Shown here: one piece after another, positions 38,101 to 51,077 of the stretch
Numbering within the stretch: the first letter of the stretch is position 1
Layout: every line of letters starts with the position of its first letter
Assembly (NCBI GenBank): GCA_013398175.1
Contig: VZRZ01008718.1
Coordinates: 1,101,425 to 1,165,424, forward strand
Direction: 5' to 3'
From: Climacteris rufus
Lineage: Eukaryota; Chordata; Aves; Passeriformes; Climacteridae
Length of the DNA: 64,000 bases
The notes under the pieces: generated by a model
The model's input: the letters and a program-made list of their open reading frames with translations, nothing else
Told to the model about the DNA's origin: nothing
The model's database searches: none
Made by a program: the position numbers and the translations under genes

Positions 38101-39090
38101 GAATAGATGAGCTCTACAAGAAATAATAGGAATGAAATGTCATTGTCTTATAAAGCATTTTTTATGCCTGTTTATGACTATTTGCATGTAGAAACACACA
38201 TATGTATACGGTCATGAACAAGTTCATTCTTCTGCAGCTTTTAGGTGAAGAGAGGCCAATAAAAATCTTTGAAAAAAAAGCCCAAAAAAGGGTATTTGAA
38301 AATATTATATTGATGATAAGATACTTCCATTTTCCATGAGGATAGAGATTTAAAGGAAGTTTGCATTTGTGCCTCAGCCTCCATCAATAAACACAGTAGT
38401 ACAAACTCTTTAACATCTTAATAATTGCCAAGCTAAATTAACGGGGTGATAGTATTTTGATTTATGATTGGGAGGCCCCTTCTCTATGCTGGTCTTCAGG
38501 AAGATTGAGCTGTCTCCCATATTCCCTGAAAGTGAATCAATGACTGTTTATTCATTCCCTTGATTAGAAGGCTGCCCTGAAGCCAAACACAAGGGGCTGC
38601 TATAATAAATTCAAGACTCATATGCTTTGTTTTGCTTTCTGGATTTAGTGCTAAACATTAAAAGGAATTGGAGATTGATTTTTGTGCATGGACAAGTGCC
38701 AGATAAAACAGCAAGCAAGTGAACGGCCTTCTTCACAGAAACAAGCCCTGTTAGTATGAGATGCCAGGGACACAGCTGATGTTTCACTGCTGCTATTGAG
38801 TTGCTTGGAGGGGTTTTTTTAAATGTCTCACCAACAGTTGAGTTGACACCTGCTCACCTGAGTAACCGTTTTGGTAGAAAATAGTGAGTGGTAAATTACC
38901 TTTCTGCACTAATAATCATGTTCTCTTTTTCAGACACTGAAGGAAGAGCGCTTGAACATCCAATTATATTTGGCTCATGTGCCACCATCACTGAAGGTGT
39001 AAAGGAAACTTCCCAGTCTGACCATTCACAAGATTCTCAGGCCATCACACTCCCAACACCAGAGATTTTGACTGCTGAGACCAAAGCCCC
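38101..39090. other. Spacer, no gene recognised
   Basis: Mixed-composition DNA. The part from 38460 to 38800 is less AT-biased and free of simple repeats. A CTTTTTCAG splice-acceptor-like site ends at 38934, and an open plus frame follows it, but the frame runs into LTR-like sequence and I see no homology. Confidence 0.4.
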
Positions 39091-39566
39091 TTCACCTCAT
39101 GTGCAGCTCCAGTGGTCCAACAGGTCCCCGTTTGACTCCGCACTCACAAAAATGGACAGGGTTTTCTCACTGGCTCCACTCCAGGTTTCCCATAGCAGGG
39201 TTTCAGATGCCTCGTTCTATAAAGCCATTTATTCACAGCACCATTAACACAGAAACAGCCTGAGCTGTTGCCTCAGAGTAGGACACTGCACAGAGGGCCC
39301 CTGGGCTTTTATCCCCTCATAGCCTAAGCCCGAACAAGGCTCACTCACTCACTCACTCACTTTCTCCTTCTCCTGAGTCCTCAGCTCCTGCTGTATCTCC
39401 CAGTGTCCATTCACCTGTCTGACCCTTTATTATGGCAGTTCACCGCCTCTTGTCTCAGGCTCCCACTCAGAGCTCAGTCTGCACCTCAATCTGCATCAGT
39501 TTGCAGAGCTGGGACTGATTACTCAACAAAGGGACACACATGCATACACAGGTGGTGGCAGAATGA
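39091..39566 (-). mobile_element. Probable solo LTR, ends undefined
   Basis: On the minus strand an ATAAAA TATA-like box (39307-39312) is followed about 80 bp later by GAATAAATGG (AATAAA at 39228-39233). GC-richer U3-like sequence lies on one side and a U5-like segment on the other. A (CACT)n run at 39341-39361 lies in the U3 part. No TG...CA boundary with duplications was found, so limits are approximate. It might instead be an ERV-derived fragment of another kind. Confidence 0.42.
39341..39361. repeat. (CACT)n microsatellite
   Basis: Five consecutive TCAC/CACT tetranucleotide units. Confidence 0.85.
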
Positions 39567-41086
39567 AAGATAAATAAATTGTTAGTGCATTAATGCTTTG
39601 GTATTACTCTCTTCCTTGTCTCATCACTTGAGGCTATAGAGGTACATCACAGACTGATTTCTCACAGTTTACCTCCTCCCTCTACTCCTGCTGTGGAATG
39701 TTTTCTTTCTCTGGCAGAACAAGCAAGTGGTTTCAGCAGTAGCTGACAAATTGGACAATAATGGAGGTAATAAATGCAGTCAGCAGTCATTTCTCTACAC
39801 AGTAATTTACATGTCAAGTTTGAAAAGACTCTTCTCCCATGTTCTGAGACTTAGAAACACATCAAGTAACTTTTGCTAATGGAGTCTCTGCAAAAACGAA
39901 TCCAAAATCGATAGATCAATCAGTAAGCAAAACTATTGCCTTCTGGATGTTAGTCTGATGAGGATGCTTATAGTGCAAAAACTGTAAGGAATTATAAGGA
40001 AACAAAGGGATTCTTCTCTGTAATAAAGGGCAAGGCCTTCACCAAAAATTCTCTAGCATATATATTCAGAAGACCTCATTCTTCTGAAGTAACTAGGATA
40101 CCTGGAGGCTTAGTGACAGGGTGGCTTTGAGAATTACAGGTTTCCAAATTTTCTTGCAAAATAAGGACAGATGCCAACCAGCTAAAGAGAAGATTTTTTT
40201 TTTTTTTTAATGAGAAAAAACTGCTAGTGGAAAGCAGATTATGGAATGGCAGGACTTTGAGGAAGAGAAAAGCAGGAGTGACATGCACTGAGCTTTCAAA
40301 AACAGGCGTGTGACCTTTGCAAATTGCCAGCGTACAGTTACAAATCAGGGCTGTGTTCCTAGTATAGCTACATATATGCAGAGATCCCAGCTGGGCCTTG
40401 GAGTTTACCTGGTCAGTAGTGAAAGTCTCAGTATAACTCATTCAGACAGAACCTATTTGATCAGTCCTCTATCAAGACAATCCGTTCTGAAGTGAGATTT
40501 CCCCTGCCATATTTATTCTTTTACTTATTGATATGGCACTACTTTAGAGCTGTTGACCACTTTCTTTGAACACTCCTCATACAACAGACTCTCATACTTT
40601 CCAAACCAAATGATCTTTTTATTTCTCTTATAATGTATAAATGCACTGACAGACTGACAGTTTTCATGTATGGGAAGTCTTGCTCTAATACATTTTTATT
40701 CCTTCTTGGTCTGCAAGCACAGCATTTCTTACAAAGTAATGGATCTAAAAGGAATTCATCTCATCCATTATATCAGATGTATAACGAAATCCAAGCAATT
40801 AGAACTTCAAATTAACATTTTACAGAAATTACTTTACAGAAGATTTTGAGGAATGTATTTCCATGTCTGACTATTAAAATACTTTCCCTTTCACAATCAT
40901 AAAATTAAAGACTTTTTTATGCACTTGGAAATCAATAAATTACAATTGTCCACAATGAAAGCTATTAAATTTGTCATTCCAGTTAATTTCCCACTTTGTT
41001 AAGACAGAAAGATCTGTAAATTTTGATCATGCTTTCTTTGTCATGTTCCAGTATGGGGAACTGTGAAGAGTTATTTTAAAAATCGA
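39567..41086. other. AT-rich spacer, nothing recognised
   Basis: Unique-looking DNA with a T run near 40195-40208. No gene or interspersed repeat was identified. Confidence 0.5.
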
Positions 41087-41817
41087 TGGTCTGAGACAAA
41101 GTTAAGTCGAACGAGACAAATGTTATATCTGAGAACAGTTTATTAATAAATGTCCCGTCCGGAGAAGGGATCGAAAAGAGAGAAAGAAAGGGGAAAACGG
41201 ACAGAACGTCACCACCAGAGTGCCGGGGGCCCCGTCGGCGTCTCTTCGAAGCACACTGTGAGTTGCGAGGTCCACGTGGCTCGGCGCAGCTTCCACGCAG
41301 CAGCGGTGGCTCGTCCCTGCCATCGGCGCAGGGCAGGCAGCGGGCGCCGGCGGGGGGACCGCGGGTCGGTGCTGTCGGCTCTGCACAGGGAGCAGGCGGC
41401 TGTCGGGCTCCTGGCGGGGGTGACCGTGGGTTGCTGCTGGGTGCTCCGCTGGGCGAAGGACAGGTTGCGGTGGCAGCAGGCTGCTCGGTGAAGACACACA
41501 GGGAAGGCGGGAGGAGCAGGCAGGGCAGAGGTAGTTCTGTAGGGAGCCGAAGCCCCCAAGCACTCCTTCCTCACCAAGAAACTGAAAATGGCCGGACCCT
41601 CGAGGCGCAGTTCACTGTTTGTATAGCCCAGTTTCCCGGGCGTTTTTCCCTGGGCATCCAGGGTCTGGCCCGCCTGCAAGTGGGGAGTCGCTTGCAGCCC
41701 AGTTCTCTCCCCTGATTGTCTGCCACGCGAAGTCTCAGCAGGGACAGGCTTACCCTCCACCGTCCTCACTCCCTCCCGCACATGGCAATTTTCTACCCCA
41801 TGTAATGTTGAGACATA
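41087..41817 (-). mobile_element. CpG-rich LTR-like element
   Basis: A sharply bounded GC- and CpG-rich block of about 600 bp sits in AT-rich DNA. On the minus strand it begins TGTCTCAACATTAC (from 41817). It has GGGCTATACAAAC as a TATA-like box near 41618-41630, then a long CpG-dense stretch, and finally tandem ATTAATAAA signals at 41139-41150, with the end probably shortly after. This is the order of an LTR, but the distance from TATA to the poly(A) signal is large (about 470 bp), so R would be unusually long. No duplication could be fixed with confidence. Several overlapping long open frames here (up to 211 residues) reflect lack of stops in GC-rich DNA. A CpG-island promoter of a host transcript is an alternative. 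Confidence 0.5.
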
Positions 41818-44800
41818 AACAGAAATGAAATTAGTTCCTCTCAAACGTCATGCAGTGTTTCTGGCCTAGTATTACCATTAGCTAAAATGTTCCTGGATCA
41901 GTTAGGAGTCCTACTCTTGAGTAACAGGTCAATCGTTCAATCATAAGATAGCAAGGGCTGAACAAGCAAGCATTAATTATAAAGTTTTGGTATTTGTGCC
42001 CATCATGGTTCCCAGGGTTTTGTGGGCATCTTCTTTACGAAGTGGATTGGAAACATTGTATTGCAAGGGTATGTCATTGAATGCTTGATGTATTTCTTAC
42101 CAGTTTCTAGAAAAAACTCCCTTCAATGAAAGCATATATTCTTTGAAGCATCTCTCAAGTCTTTCACTTTGTTTTAACTTCTCAGAGGAAAGCTACTTCA
42201 GGGAACTTAGAACACATATCAAAGAGAGATGAAAGAGCTGGACTACACATTGCCTGTTCTGGGTGTACACACAGTACACAGAAAACAAGGATTATGCAAG
42301 GAAATGGGATGAATAATAAGAACAGGAAAGTAGAGGAGGTATGATTTTCAGAGTTTTAGGAGGTGAGGAGCAACCTGTGTGCTGGAACTTAGAGCTCCTT
42401 CTATTAGTGGCATCATCTAATAAAATTACACCTCGAATTTCCACTTTTAGACCACTGCTTCTGATCAACTTGAAAAAAAGGCACATGACCATTTTCTAGC
42501 ATACACAAAAATTTGTGCAAAAAAAGAGTAAATCTAGGTTCAATCTATCCTAGGTTTGGTCTGCAACAATTTATCTCTCATGCTAAGCATAAGCTTTTGT
42601 AAATTACATCTTTTCTCTCCTGAACTTAGAGCAGTTTACTAGGATCTACTCACTAGATAAGCAGGGCCATGCCTGACTTTCTCAAGTGTTTTCTATTTGT
42701 CTTCCTTAGAAAATTATATTTCTTTAAAATTTCAATATTTCTTTAAAATCCTTTAATGTTACAGAGAAAATATGAATCCTGTTGCAGGCAGTGAGATTAT
42801 CACTATTCCTTTCAAGAAAAGCAACTTTCAAGTCGTGAGATATTGCTGATATGTCTGCTCAACTGCTTCATTGACCCCTTGGCTTCTAAATCAAAAATAG
42901 AACAAGAGTAACAATTGCAAACAATTTGCTATTTAGTTTCAGCACTAATATTACTTTTTCCCTGCTTTTTTTTTTTCAGCAAAGGAAAACAATTTCAGTA
43001 ATTTTCCGCTTACACAATAATACTTCTAAAAAAGCACCAAATGCCAAAGAATGTATCGTAGCTGTGTACTAGTGTTGTCAGGAAGACTTCAGGGATTCAT
43101 AGGCTTTTTCTGACTCCATAGGAAATAGACAATAAAACTAAGTTACACGAATGAAGCAGTATCAGATAATTCTTTTTTTTTTTGCTGCTGTTCATTAGTA
43201 CAGGGAAGGGACTTTGTTCCCACAGTTGGCTAAACACCCTTCATACTCATTAAATACAAGAACTCTATGTTCAGGAGCTTACCATTATTTTAATCACTAT
43301 TAAGTTCAAGCCAATAAAAAAACTTGCAAAATATTATTTTGTTGCCTTTTCAAACCCATCTGAAGAAATAGCCATCTCACAATGCTTCTTGTTGATCCAT
43401 TCAAGAGAATAAATATGTCTCTTCATATCCTTGTTTAAACAGCTGCTGATAACTAGGTAAAAGTCTGGTAAATTGCTAAGGAGAGGAAAAGGAAATACAT
43501 GTCAAAGCCTTTGACCCTTAAGATGCTGCTTCAAATTCAGTCTCAAATAGTACTGACTGAAAGTCATTATCTCTTAACGACTGTTCAGCTTATGTAAACT
43601 TGGTTGTATGCATCTCACTCGGAGTTCCTGGTAAGTAAACACCCACAGCAGAATTAAACCCCAATGTATCTTCCAGAAAGGTCAAATGTATAACAAATGA
43701 TGGAGATAAAAATCCACTGTCAACCATAAACCCACTTTTTTTGAGCAGTTATCTGAAACAATGTTGAAGAAAATGGGGTAAAACTGAACAGGAGGGGTAA
43801 AACATGGCCTGTAGTTAAACAGGCTATAGTAAAAACAACACCAGTAATTCAGGGTCTCGATCACCAGTGCACTATCTTACATTAACATCATTAAGATTTT
43901 TATATTTCAAAGAACTGAGTTACTTACCTCAGATTCTTTTTCCTTACATGAGACACATCACTCAATGTATCATCATATATGATAAATACTGTTCAAAATA
44001 ATCTTCGGGATTTCTGATAGAGATTTTTTCAGCCTGTTCTATTTCCATTCAGTAAAAACCAGTTTTTTTCATCATTCCCACTAAACTTGGGATAACTCAC
44101 ACTCAATAATCCCATAATCACTGTTTTCAAACCATGTGATGACAAATATGAAATTTCAGGTGTCTATATCTACAAAAAAACAAGGCTCTATCAATCAAAA
44201 ATCACCTCAAGGTGAGAGGGACTAATTTCATAGTAGTTTCTGCCTTCAGATATCAACTGATATCTGGATTTGAGAACCACAAATAATTATTTGGCTCTCT
44301 GAGAAAATTTGAAGCTAACAGTTATAGAGCCAAAAGGATGATATTCTGTTCTCTCCTGCAATGCTGTGTTTATTGTCCTGTTTGCATGTAAAGGCTATGC
44401 TGAACAGTGAGGAAGAAATTAATAAACTCAGTTATGCTAAATCTCATTATTCCTCAGAAAATCCAAAATGCAAATCTTATCCAGCACTTAAAAAACTTTA
44501 CAAAGTAAGTAGTTTTATGGTTCTGATGATCAGTGAAAGTTATTGCATGATTTCCTGAGTGTATTTTTGTTTCTTTTCTTTTGTTCCTTAATGATTCTTC
44601 ACAAGTCTTGTCAAGATACATCTTAACTTAGGTACTATGTTATTTTCTGGGAAGAGGGAGAAAGAAGAAATGCCCACTTTTTTTTCTTTTTTCCCTCCCT
44701 TTCCTTTTTTCCCTCCCTTTCTTTTTTTTTTATGAGTAACTTGAATATATAATGTTATATGGAGAATAACATCCTGAGAAGTAGTTCTCAGCCATAGGAA

Positions 44801-44884
44801 ATAGAGTTTAATAAGAAAAAAAGGCAGATGAGAAGAACATTATATGAATGTTGGCATGACGGCTTAGACTCTTAAGAGTAAAGT
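41818..44884. other. AT-rich spacer, pyrimidine tract at its end
   Basis: No gene is supported. A pyrimidine tract lies at 44677-44732. The rest is unique-looking AT-rich DNA. Confidence 0.5.
44677..44732. repeat. Polypyrimidine tract, two copies of a C/T unit
   Basis: About 55 bp of T with CCCTCCC blocks. The unit TTTTTTCCCTCCCTTTC occurs twice in a row. Confidence 0.8.
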
Positions 44885-45310
44885 GATGTTGATGCCTTTT
44901 TTGCAGGCTGGCAGAAGACAAAAAACTGGAAACACAAGGTTATGGAGAAAAAGGGGAAAAACAACACCTTTATTTTGCGCAAAATTGTAGTGGAGGTGGA
45001 GGTTGGGCATCCCCCTTCGTTCCCATGGCTGTAGTGGTGGCTCCCCAGAGAGCCACCCTGTGCAAGAGTGAGTGACCCCCGAGCAGACCAAGATTTATAG
45101 TGAGTATTATGATCCAAATACTTGACAGAAATTCCCCAACTGGACCCCGGTTACTTTCATATTGCTCCCATATTGCTCCCATCATTAGAGATATGATGTT
45201 CTCTTTGGTGTTTTCTTGGTGTTGTCTCTCCAGAGACAGTGGGGATATCATAGACCAAAACATGCCCCTGTTATGGCTAGAGCAGCAGGGACAATTCTAG
45301 GGTATGGGTC
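44885..45310 (-). mobile_element. Probable solo LTR, ends approximate
   Basis: On the minus strand CACTATAAATC (TATA near 45093-45101) is followed about 125 bp later by CAAAATAAAGG (AATAAA at 44969-44974), with GC-richer sequence between and U3-like sequence to about 45300. The layout matches an LTR. A short internal duplication of CATATTGCTCC lies at 45158-45182. Boundaries and duplications could not be fixed. Confidence 0.5.
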
Positions 45311-45474
45311 TCTTATCAGGTAAACACCAGCAGTGGAAAGTTGCTGGGAATTCTACATAGGAAATTAAAGCAGCAAAATGAAAAAAAAAATTGTTCAGGC
45401 ATCAATGTTCTTCAACTCATAACTAAAACTACTTTACACTCCTACAGCATCTTTCGTTCTGAAACTTTAGTCAT

Positions 45475-45526
45475 TTAACACATCCAGTAGCAGGGCCTGT
45501 TAAACACATCCAGTAGCAGAGCCTGT
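45475..45526. repeat. Two-copy tandem duplication, about 26 bp
   Basis: TTAACACATCCAGTAGCAGG followed by GCCTG is repeated immediately with two small differences (an extra A, and AG for GG). Confidence 0.85.
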
Positions 45527-47080
45527 CCATTGCACATAGCTAAGTGGAAAGACTTCTTTTTACATTGACTGTTGAATCAATGTGAACTCAAGACCAGCTC
45601 TGAAATCCTGAATGAACCCCCTGTTCTAATTATTAAACTGCTTTATTCCCCACCTGTAGTCAAAGATCAAGACATTGAAAAGTGCTTACTTTGTGTATCA
45701 TACAAGGAATTGTACTCATGAGACTCATCTGCTGCACTGGAGACATTTCAACTGTTTCATAAATATTTCATAATGTTTCTTGTTTCTCTAAATACTCTCT
45801 CATTACTTGCTCTTGTTTCCTCCCTAGCTCCCTTCTGCATCCTTTGGAAATAACTGTTAATGTGGGTGACAGATATTTTCTGTAGGATATTATACTGTCT
45901 CCTTAAGCTGCTGGTATATGGATGATATTAAAAAAAAACACGATTGTATATTCTAGTTTCAAAGGTAGCTTGGGGCCTTAGCAACTCAGAAGGAGAGAGA
46001 TGTGAGTTAACACATCTGTCCCTAAGTTTCCACTTTGTATTGCTACAACTGCTGATAACTTTGTGAATGCAGGAGTTGATGACTCTGCTGAATGCCAGGA
46101 AGGAATCCATGGGAAACAGTATAGAGAGAGGTGCTGACTATGCAGTTAGTCCTTAAGAAACACAAGATACAATGCCTTATGATTTAGAGACAGTGGGTCA
46201 AAGACAGAGGGTGTTTGAAATCAGGCTTCATTTCAGGGATTAATACCAGGAATATCAGGCATAACTATCAGGGATGTTTTTGTGTCCTTGCACTCCTTTT
46301 TTTTTTCTCAAAATATGTCTGTTTTACAAAACAGACAAATATTGAGAGCTATTTCAAAAAGTATGTGGGACAAAATGCTGTTTGATGATGATCCACAGAA
46401 AATGACATCTAACACGTTGAAGAAATGCAGCAAAGGAGGATTTGGAAGGGTAAAAAGGTCATCTTATTTCAGAATTACAAGTTCCTGGTTTCCATTACAT
46501 TTTTATTATTATAATTTTTGCATGACTGTGGCTGGACCTCTATTTTGAAAACTGAAGGAAAAGTTGCTAGCTGCAGTCAGACAGGAAACTCTCCTCCCCC
46601 AAGCTCAACAATACCTCATAAAAATATCAGATCACGGATTTAAACAGAATGACTTGAAAGTTCAAAAATAACAGCTCTTGCCTCAGTATGTCTGGTATTA
46701 AAAATAACTTTTAACCTGCTTAAGATGGATAGATAATATAATTTCTATTCTCAAGTCATTGCTCTTTCTCCTTTGAATCTAAAGTAGAAAATTGACTTAA
46801 AGTATTTATTAGAGACAACCAAACCATTTCTAATGGACCTTTGTGGCTAGCCATATTAATTTGTAATACTTTTTATATATGAATAATGAAAGTCCAAAGA
46901 CTAATTTGCAATTTAATTGTAATTGGTGGCACTTTTAATATTTCTCATTTTCTCATGTGATACTAGTATACTTCCTTACAAACCTTAGATGCCATCTTGA
47001 ATTTTCAGCCAAGTCCTCTGCTAGGCTGCACTTGAACATGGTTTACAAAAAGACTTTGCTGTCACTGGGGTTGTGCATGA

Positions 47081-47120
47081 ACATAGACCTACTAGCTACC
47101 TCTGACATAGACCTACTAGC
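47081..47120. repeat. Two-copy tandem duplication, period 24 bp
   Basis: ACATAGACCTACTAGC occurs at 47081-47096 and again at 47105-47120. Confidence 0.8.
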
Positions 47121-48714
47121 AACTACTGCTAGTACTTCATCCTAAAGTATGGGACAAGGCAACAATGCATTCTGACACTCATCTTCTCTTGCCTCAAAAA
47201 ATGACTCTTTTGTTGTTGTTGTTGGCCTTCTACTATTATTTTCAGTGTTCTTATACCACTGCTGAAACTACACATTGTCCGAGTCAGTTCTGAAAGATCA
47301 GAAAGAAATTAAGAATATGCAATAAGATTCTGACAGCTGCCAATGCTCCAACACATTACGGAGATCCTCTGGCCTCCCATCAGGCCCAGTGTAGGAGTGT
47401 AACTTTGTCCATTCGATTGTCAACCAGACAGGACTGAAAACACATCTGACTGGAAATTAATTTCAAAATCTCCCAAACAATCACACTAACACCTTAAACC
47501 CTCACTCTTTTTCCTGTTGTTGAATGCTACTAACAGAGTATATATGACTTTCCTAATCACTCTCTTTTCCTCAAGAAGAGGGTGCTACCAAACATAACCT
47601 TTTCAGAAGGGACAGTAACTTGAACCTCATTTTCTGACTGATCTAATCTCTAAATAGGGAGACTTGGAGCAGAATTATCAAGCAGAACCAGAACTAGGTA
47701 GCTAAGTAAAATGGCTTTGTCTTTTTAGTTCAAGTTTGAGTCCCTACAGCCTGGCAGTCTGGGCAGAGAAAATGCTAAATGGGTGGGAGTGACCAGAACA
47801 GTGTGACCTTTTTTTGTGTTCTCCTATGCCTACACATTTGAAGGCTATAGAAGACTGCAGAGAGCTGTGGTGCTCTAACAAACTTGTAAATGTGTAGGCT
47901 TTACCGTGTTTCACAGTACTGTGTTGGTAGCTATTTTAATGATCCTGAGACTTAACTCCTTTCATTTCATTTCATACAATTTCTTCTGATAATAATTAAT
48001 ATTTTTCGCATACCGGTAAAATAAATATTTCAGATAACCAACACAAATTCCAGGCCTCTCTTAGGCTGAAGAACTGTTTCAAATGGTTAGGGAAGGGATC
48101 AGAATTTAAGTTGATTCATTTTAGATGATACATAACATGTACAGTGACAAGGACACATTAAGTAGGAGACAGTTCTTTAAAATGTGTCTCTAAAGAGATG
48201 ACTCAAATACTCAGGTTGCTCTTTAACTGCCTTGCGAAGACACCGTTTAAAATCACAGCATGCATGGTTACAACCTTTACATCTTAACATACTGACAAGA
48301 TCCTGACAGCTTCCTTTTTGAAGAATTTAACATCTTTTCCACCTCCCAGTAAAAAAAGCATCAAAGGAAACCGAAAAAAAAAACCAAACATATAGAAATA
48401 TAAGAAAATTCTCTTGGACAAAACTATGAGCTACACCAAATTCTCAAGTGGACAAGCATCTATGGCTTTCAGAGGAAATTGAATTTCTTATTTTGTTCAA
48501 TTAACACTTGATCTATGTGCCTCCATCCATAAATTATTGTAATTGTGTCAAACAGGGCTGCCTTCAGTAGGGCCTGATTTCTTTTCATCTTAAAAAAGAA
48601 TTTTAAAAAATGTTTTTTTAATTGCAGTTGATCTTAACACAGACTAATTAGAAACTCTGAAGTAACCAGTTAAAATTACTGAGACTGGCTCCACACCTTT
48701 ATGAAATAATGGAA

Positions 48715-49555
48715 TTTTAGAATATTTCAGGTTGAGAAGGACACATGAGGATCAAGTCCAGTTCCCTGCTCCTTTAATTCTATCTAAAACTAAACCGTAT
48801 GACTAAGATTGTTTCCCAGATTCTCCTTAAATACTCCAGTACTTCCCTGTATAGACTGTTCAATGACTGACTACACTCTCAGTGAAGAGCCTACTCCTAA
48901 TATCCAATCTAAACCGCCCCTATTGAATGAACCCTGCAGATTCATTCCATTCTCTCAGGTCCTAACGCTGGTCACCACAGCATTTTCCCCTCCACTGCCC
49001 CCCTCAAGGAAGCAGTAGGTGTCATGAGATGAACCCTCAGTCTCCTCTTCTCCAAGGTGAGCAAGTCAAGTGACCTCAGACACACCTTGTAGACCTGTCA
49101 CAGTCTTGGTTACCCTCCTTTGAACACACTAATAGTTTAATGTTTTTATACTGAGGTGCCCAAGACTGCACACAGGACTTGAGATGAGGCCACATGAGTG
49201 CAGTGCAGGGTGGGACGATCACCTCCCTCGACCAGTTGACAATGCTGTTCTTGAGGCACCCTGTTGCATTTATGTTAAACTTGCCATCAACCTGAAACAA
49301 CAGATCTCTTTTTGTGGGGGTTGCTTTCCATCCTTTCCCCCCCTTCCTTTGTATGTATAAGAAGGATTACCCTATGCCAGTGAAGAATGTAGCCCTTGCT
49401 GTTAAATTTTGTGCAGTTGGTAATTACCCAACTTTCTAGTCTACCCAGATTTCAATATAAGCCTATCTGCACTTGAGGGAGTCCACAGCTTCTCCTAATT
49501 CAGGATCACCAATCATTACAGTTTACTTCTAAATCTCCCCTACATTCTTCCCAGT
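48715..49555 (-). mobile_element. CR1 LINE, 3' end plus part of ORF2, degenerate
   Basis: This is the longest CR1 piece here, about 840 bp, reverse-complemented. The plus strand shows the 3' tail region (TTTAGAATATTTCAGGTTGA, then CCAGTTCCCTGCTCC). The diagnostic stretches ACTGAGGTGCCCAAGACTGC, ACAGGACTTGAGATGAGGCC and GGGACGATCACCTCCCTCGA follow. Further in are AACTTGCCATCAACCTG, GTGCAGTTGGTAATTACCCA and GAGTCCACAGCTTCTCC, which in CR1 encode the C-terminal part of the ORF2 reverse-transcriptase protein. The frame is broken by substitutions and indels, so it is dead. The 5' part is missing, as is normal for CR1. Confidence 0.93.
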
Positions 49556-51071
49556 TGCTTGTTATTAGCAAGCTCTTTTATTTGCAATTGCAGTTCACCT
49601 GCTCATGAAATGTTAAAAAAGAAAATATAAAAAAAAATTCTGAAATTCTCTGTAGGCTCATCTCACAGCACATTATTTTGTCTTAGTACACTGATGAACT
49701 TGACGATTTATGAGGATTTAGTAAAATTGCAATTCCATTACTAGCACTAAGCTTTTCCACCTTTTCTGGTGGAATAGAAGGTTTTCATATTTTGTCAAAG
49801 TACTGAATCACTTACTGTCTTACAGTTTGATTTCAGCAAGAGGACTCAGAATGCTTGCTTCCCACTATTTGTGAACATGAATAAACATGCTTGGCAAAGT
49901 GGCATTGGGCAGGAATAACCCTTATGTCACAAGTTATGTTATTTTGTACTTTAGTTGGTCACATCTTTCCTTTCAGTACAGTAGGAACTGCAGCACATTT
50001 GTGCTGCCTACCAAACGACTTCATATCTTTGACCTGTAAATCACAATGGGCCTCTGAACAGACCTTTACAACCTGTGCACTGCACAAGGTCTTCCACAGC
50101 ACAGAGTAGTGTGCCGGACCTGGCCCTCAAAGCTCTGTGATTCTGTTCCCTCTTTTGTAAAAGAGTACCAAAGTAGATGGTTGCTGTGAATCTGAAATTG
50201 TTAAATATTTTTAGCATACTTTAAACCTTGGAAAGTTTTTACACTGTCATTTATTTATTATCCTTGCCAGAAGCCAGTGTACTGTTTTCCAGTAGCCGCG
50301 CTCCTATGCTCTGTATAGACACATGCAGTGGAAAAAGAAACCAGCTGTGTTTTACCCACTTCCAAACACCTCGTCAGAGAAATCAGCAATAAAATCACTG
50401 TAATGAATCTTCTTACTCCACTCTTCATTTCCATGTCAGTGAGAATTTAAGGTTTACTTGGGAGAAGAATTCTATTTGTCTCACGTATCCTAGAACCTGT
50501 TTATTTATTTTTTTTACAAATCAAATTACTCTCCTTTTCACCTTGAACATTTCCCACTCCTGAACCAGATAGTCTTGCAAAATAAGCCAGTCCATCATGT
50601 TCTCTTTCTCATTGTGGGTAGTGGTAGTGGGAGAATAGAAAAACCTTCTGTCACTAAATCCTTTCCACCCACAGGCAAAAAATCTTCACCCAATTAACTA
50701 ACACCAGGTGCACACTTGAATGCATCAGAGGTATGTGGTATACTTACTGGCTCTGTTTCTAACTTGCCAGACAGACATGAAGCCTGCCCCTGATTAGCCT
50801 CTTTTACTGGAGCTGCAGTGGAGGGTGTCTCCCCTCTCAAGAAAAAAAAATTAAGTGTTTCTGTGCAAATAATGAGCATCTTGAACATGCCAGGTCCAGT
50901 GTACCCTGTGCATTAAAAATATGATCCTTTTTATGAGCTGATTAGTCAAGATGAACCAGTGGCAGCAGATCACTGTAAAACAAAATGTATTAGCCTGAGC
51001 TGCATTTTGTGCAAATTCTGTGTATGTAGAGAGTATCTGTCCATCTCTGTGGTGAGGTTCTTACCACTGTG
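49556..51071. other. AT-rich spacer, nothing recognised
   Basis: Unique-looking DNA without a supported gene or repeat. Confidence 0.5.
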
Positions 51072-51077
51072 GGTATA

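Larger units (their letters stand above)
45311..48714. other. AT-rich spacer with two short tandem duplications
   Basis: No gene is supported. It holds a duplication of about 26 bp (45475-45526) and a 24-bp-period duplication of ACATAGACCTACTAGC (47081-47120). Confidence 0.5.

Noticed and set aside
38888..39247. 119-residue plus frame after a splice-acceptor-like site
   Set aside because: It runs into a minus-strand LTR-like region and has Ser/Thr/Pro-rich composition without a family match. No donor or upstream exon was seen.
41147..41821. TAAA repeat flanking 41151-41817 as a 4-bp target-site duplication
   Set aside because: Four bases in AT-rich DNA match easily by chance, and this boundary would leave the poly(A) signals outside the LTR.
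41209..41844. 211-residue minus open frame and overlapping plus frames
   Set aside because: They lie in CpG-dense LTR-like DNA where stop codons are rare, several frames are open on both strands at once, and there is no domain or gene-like structure.
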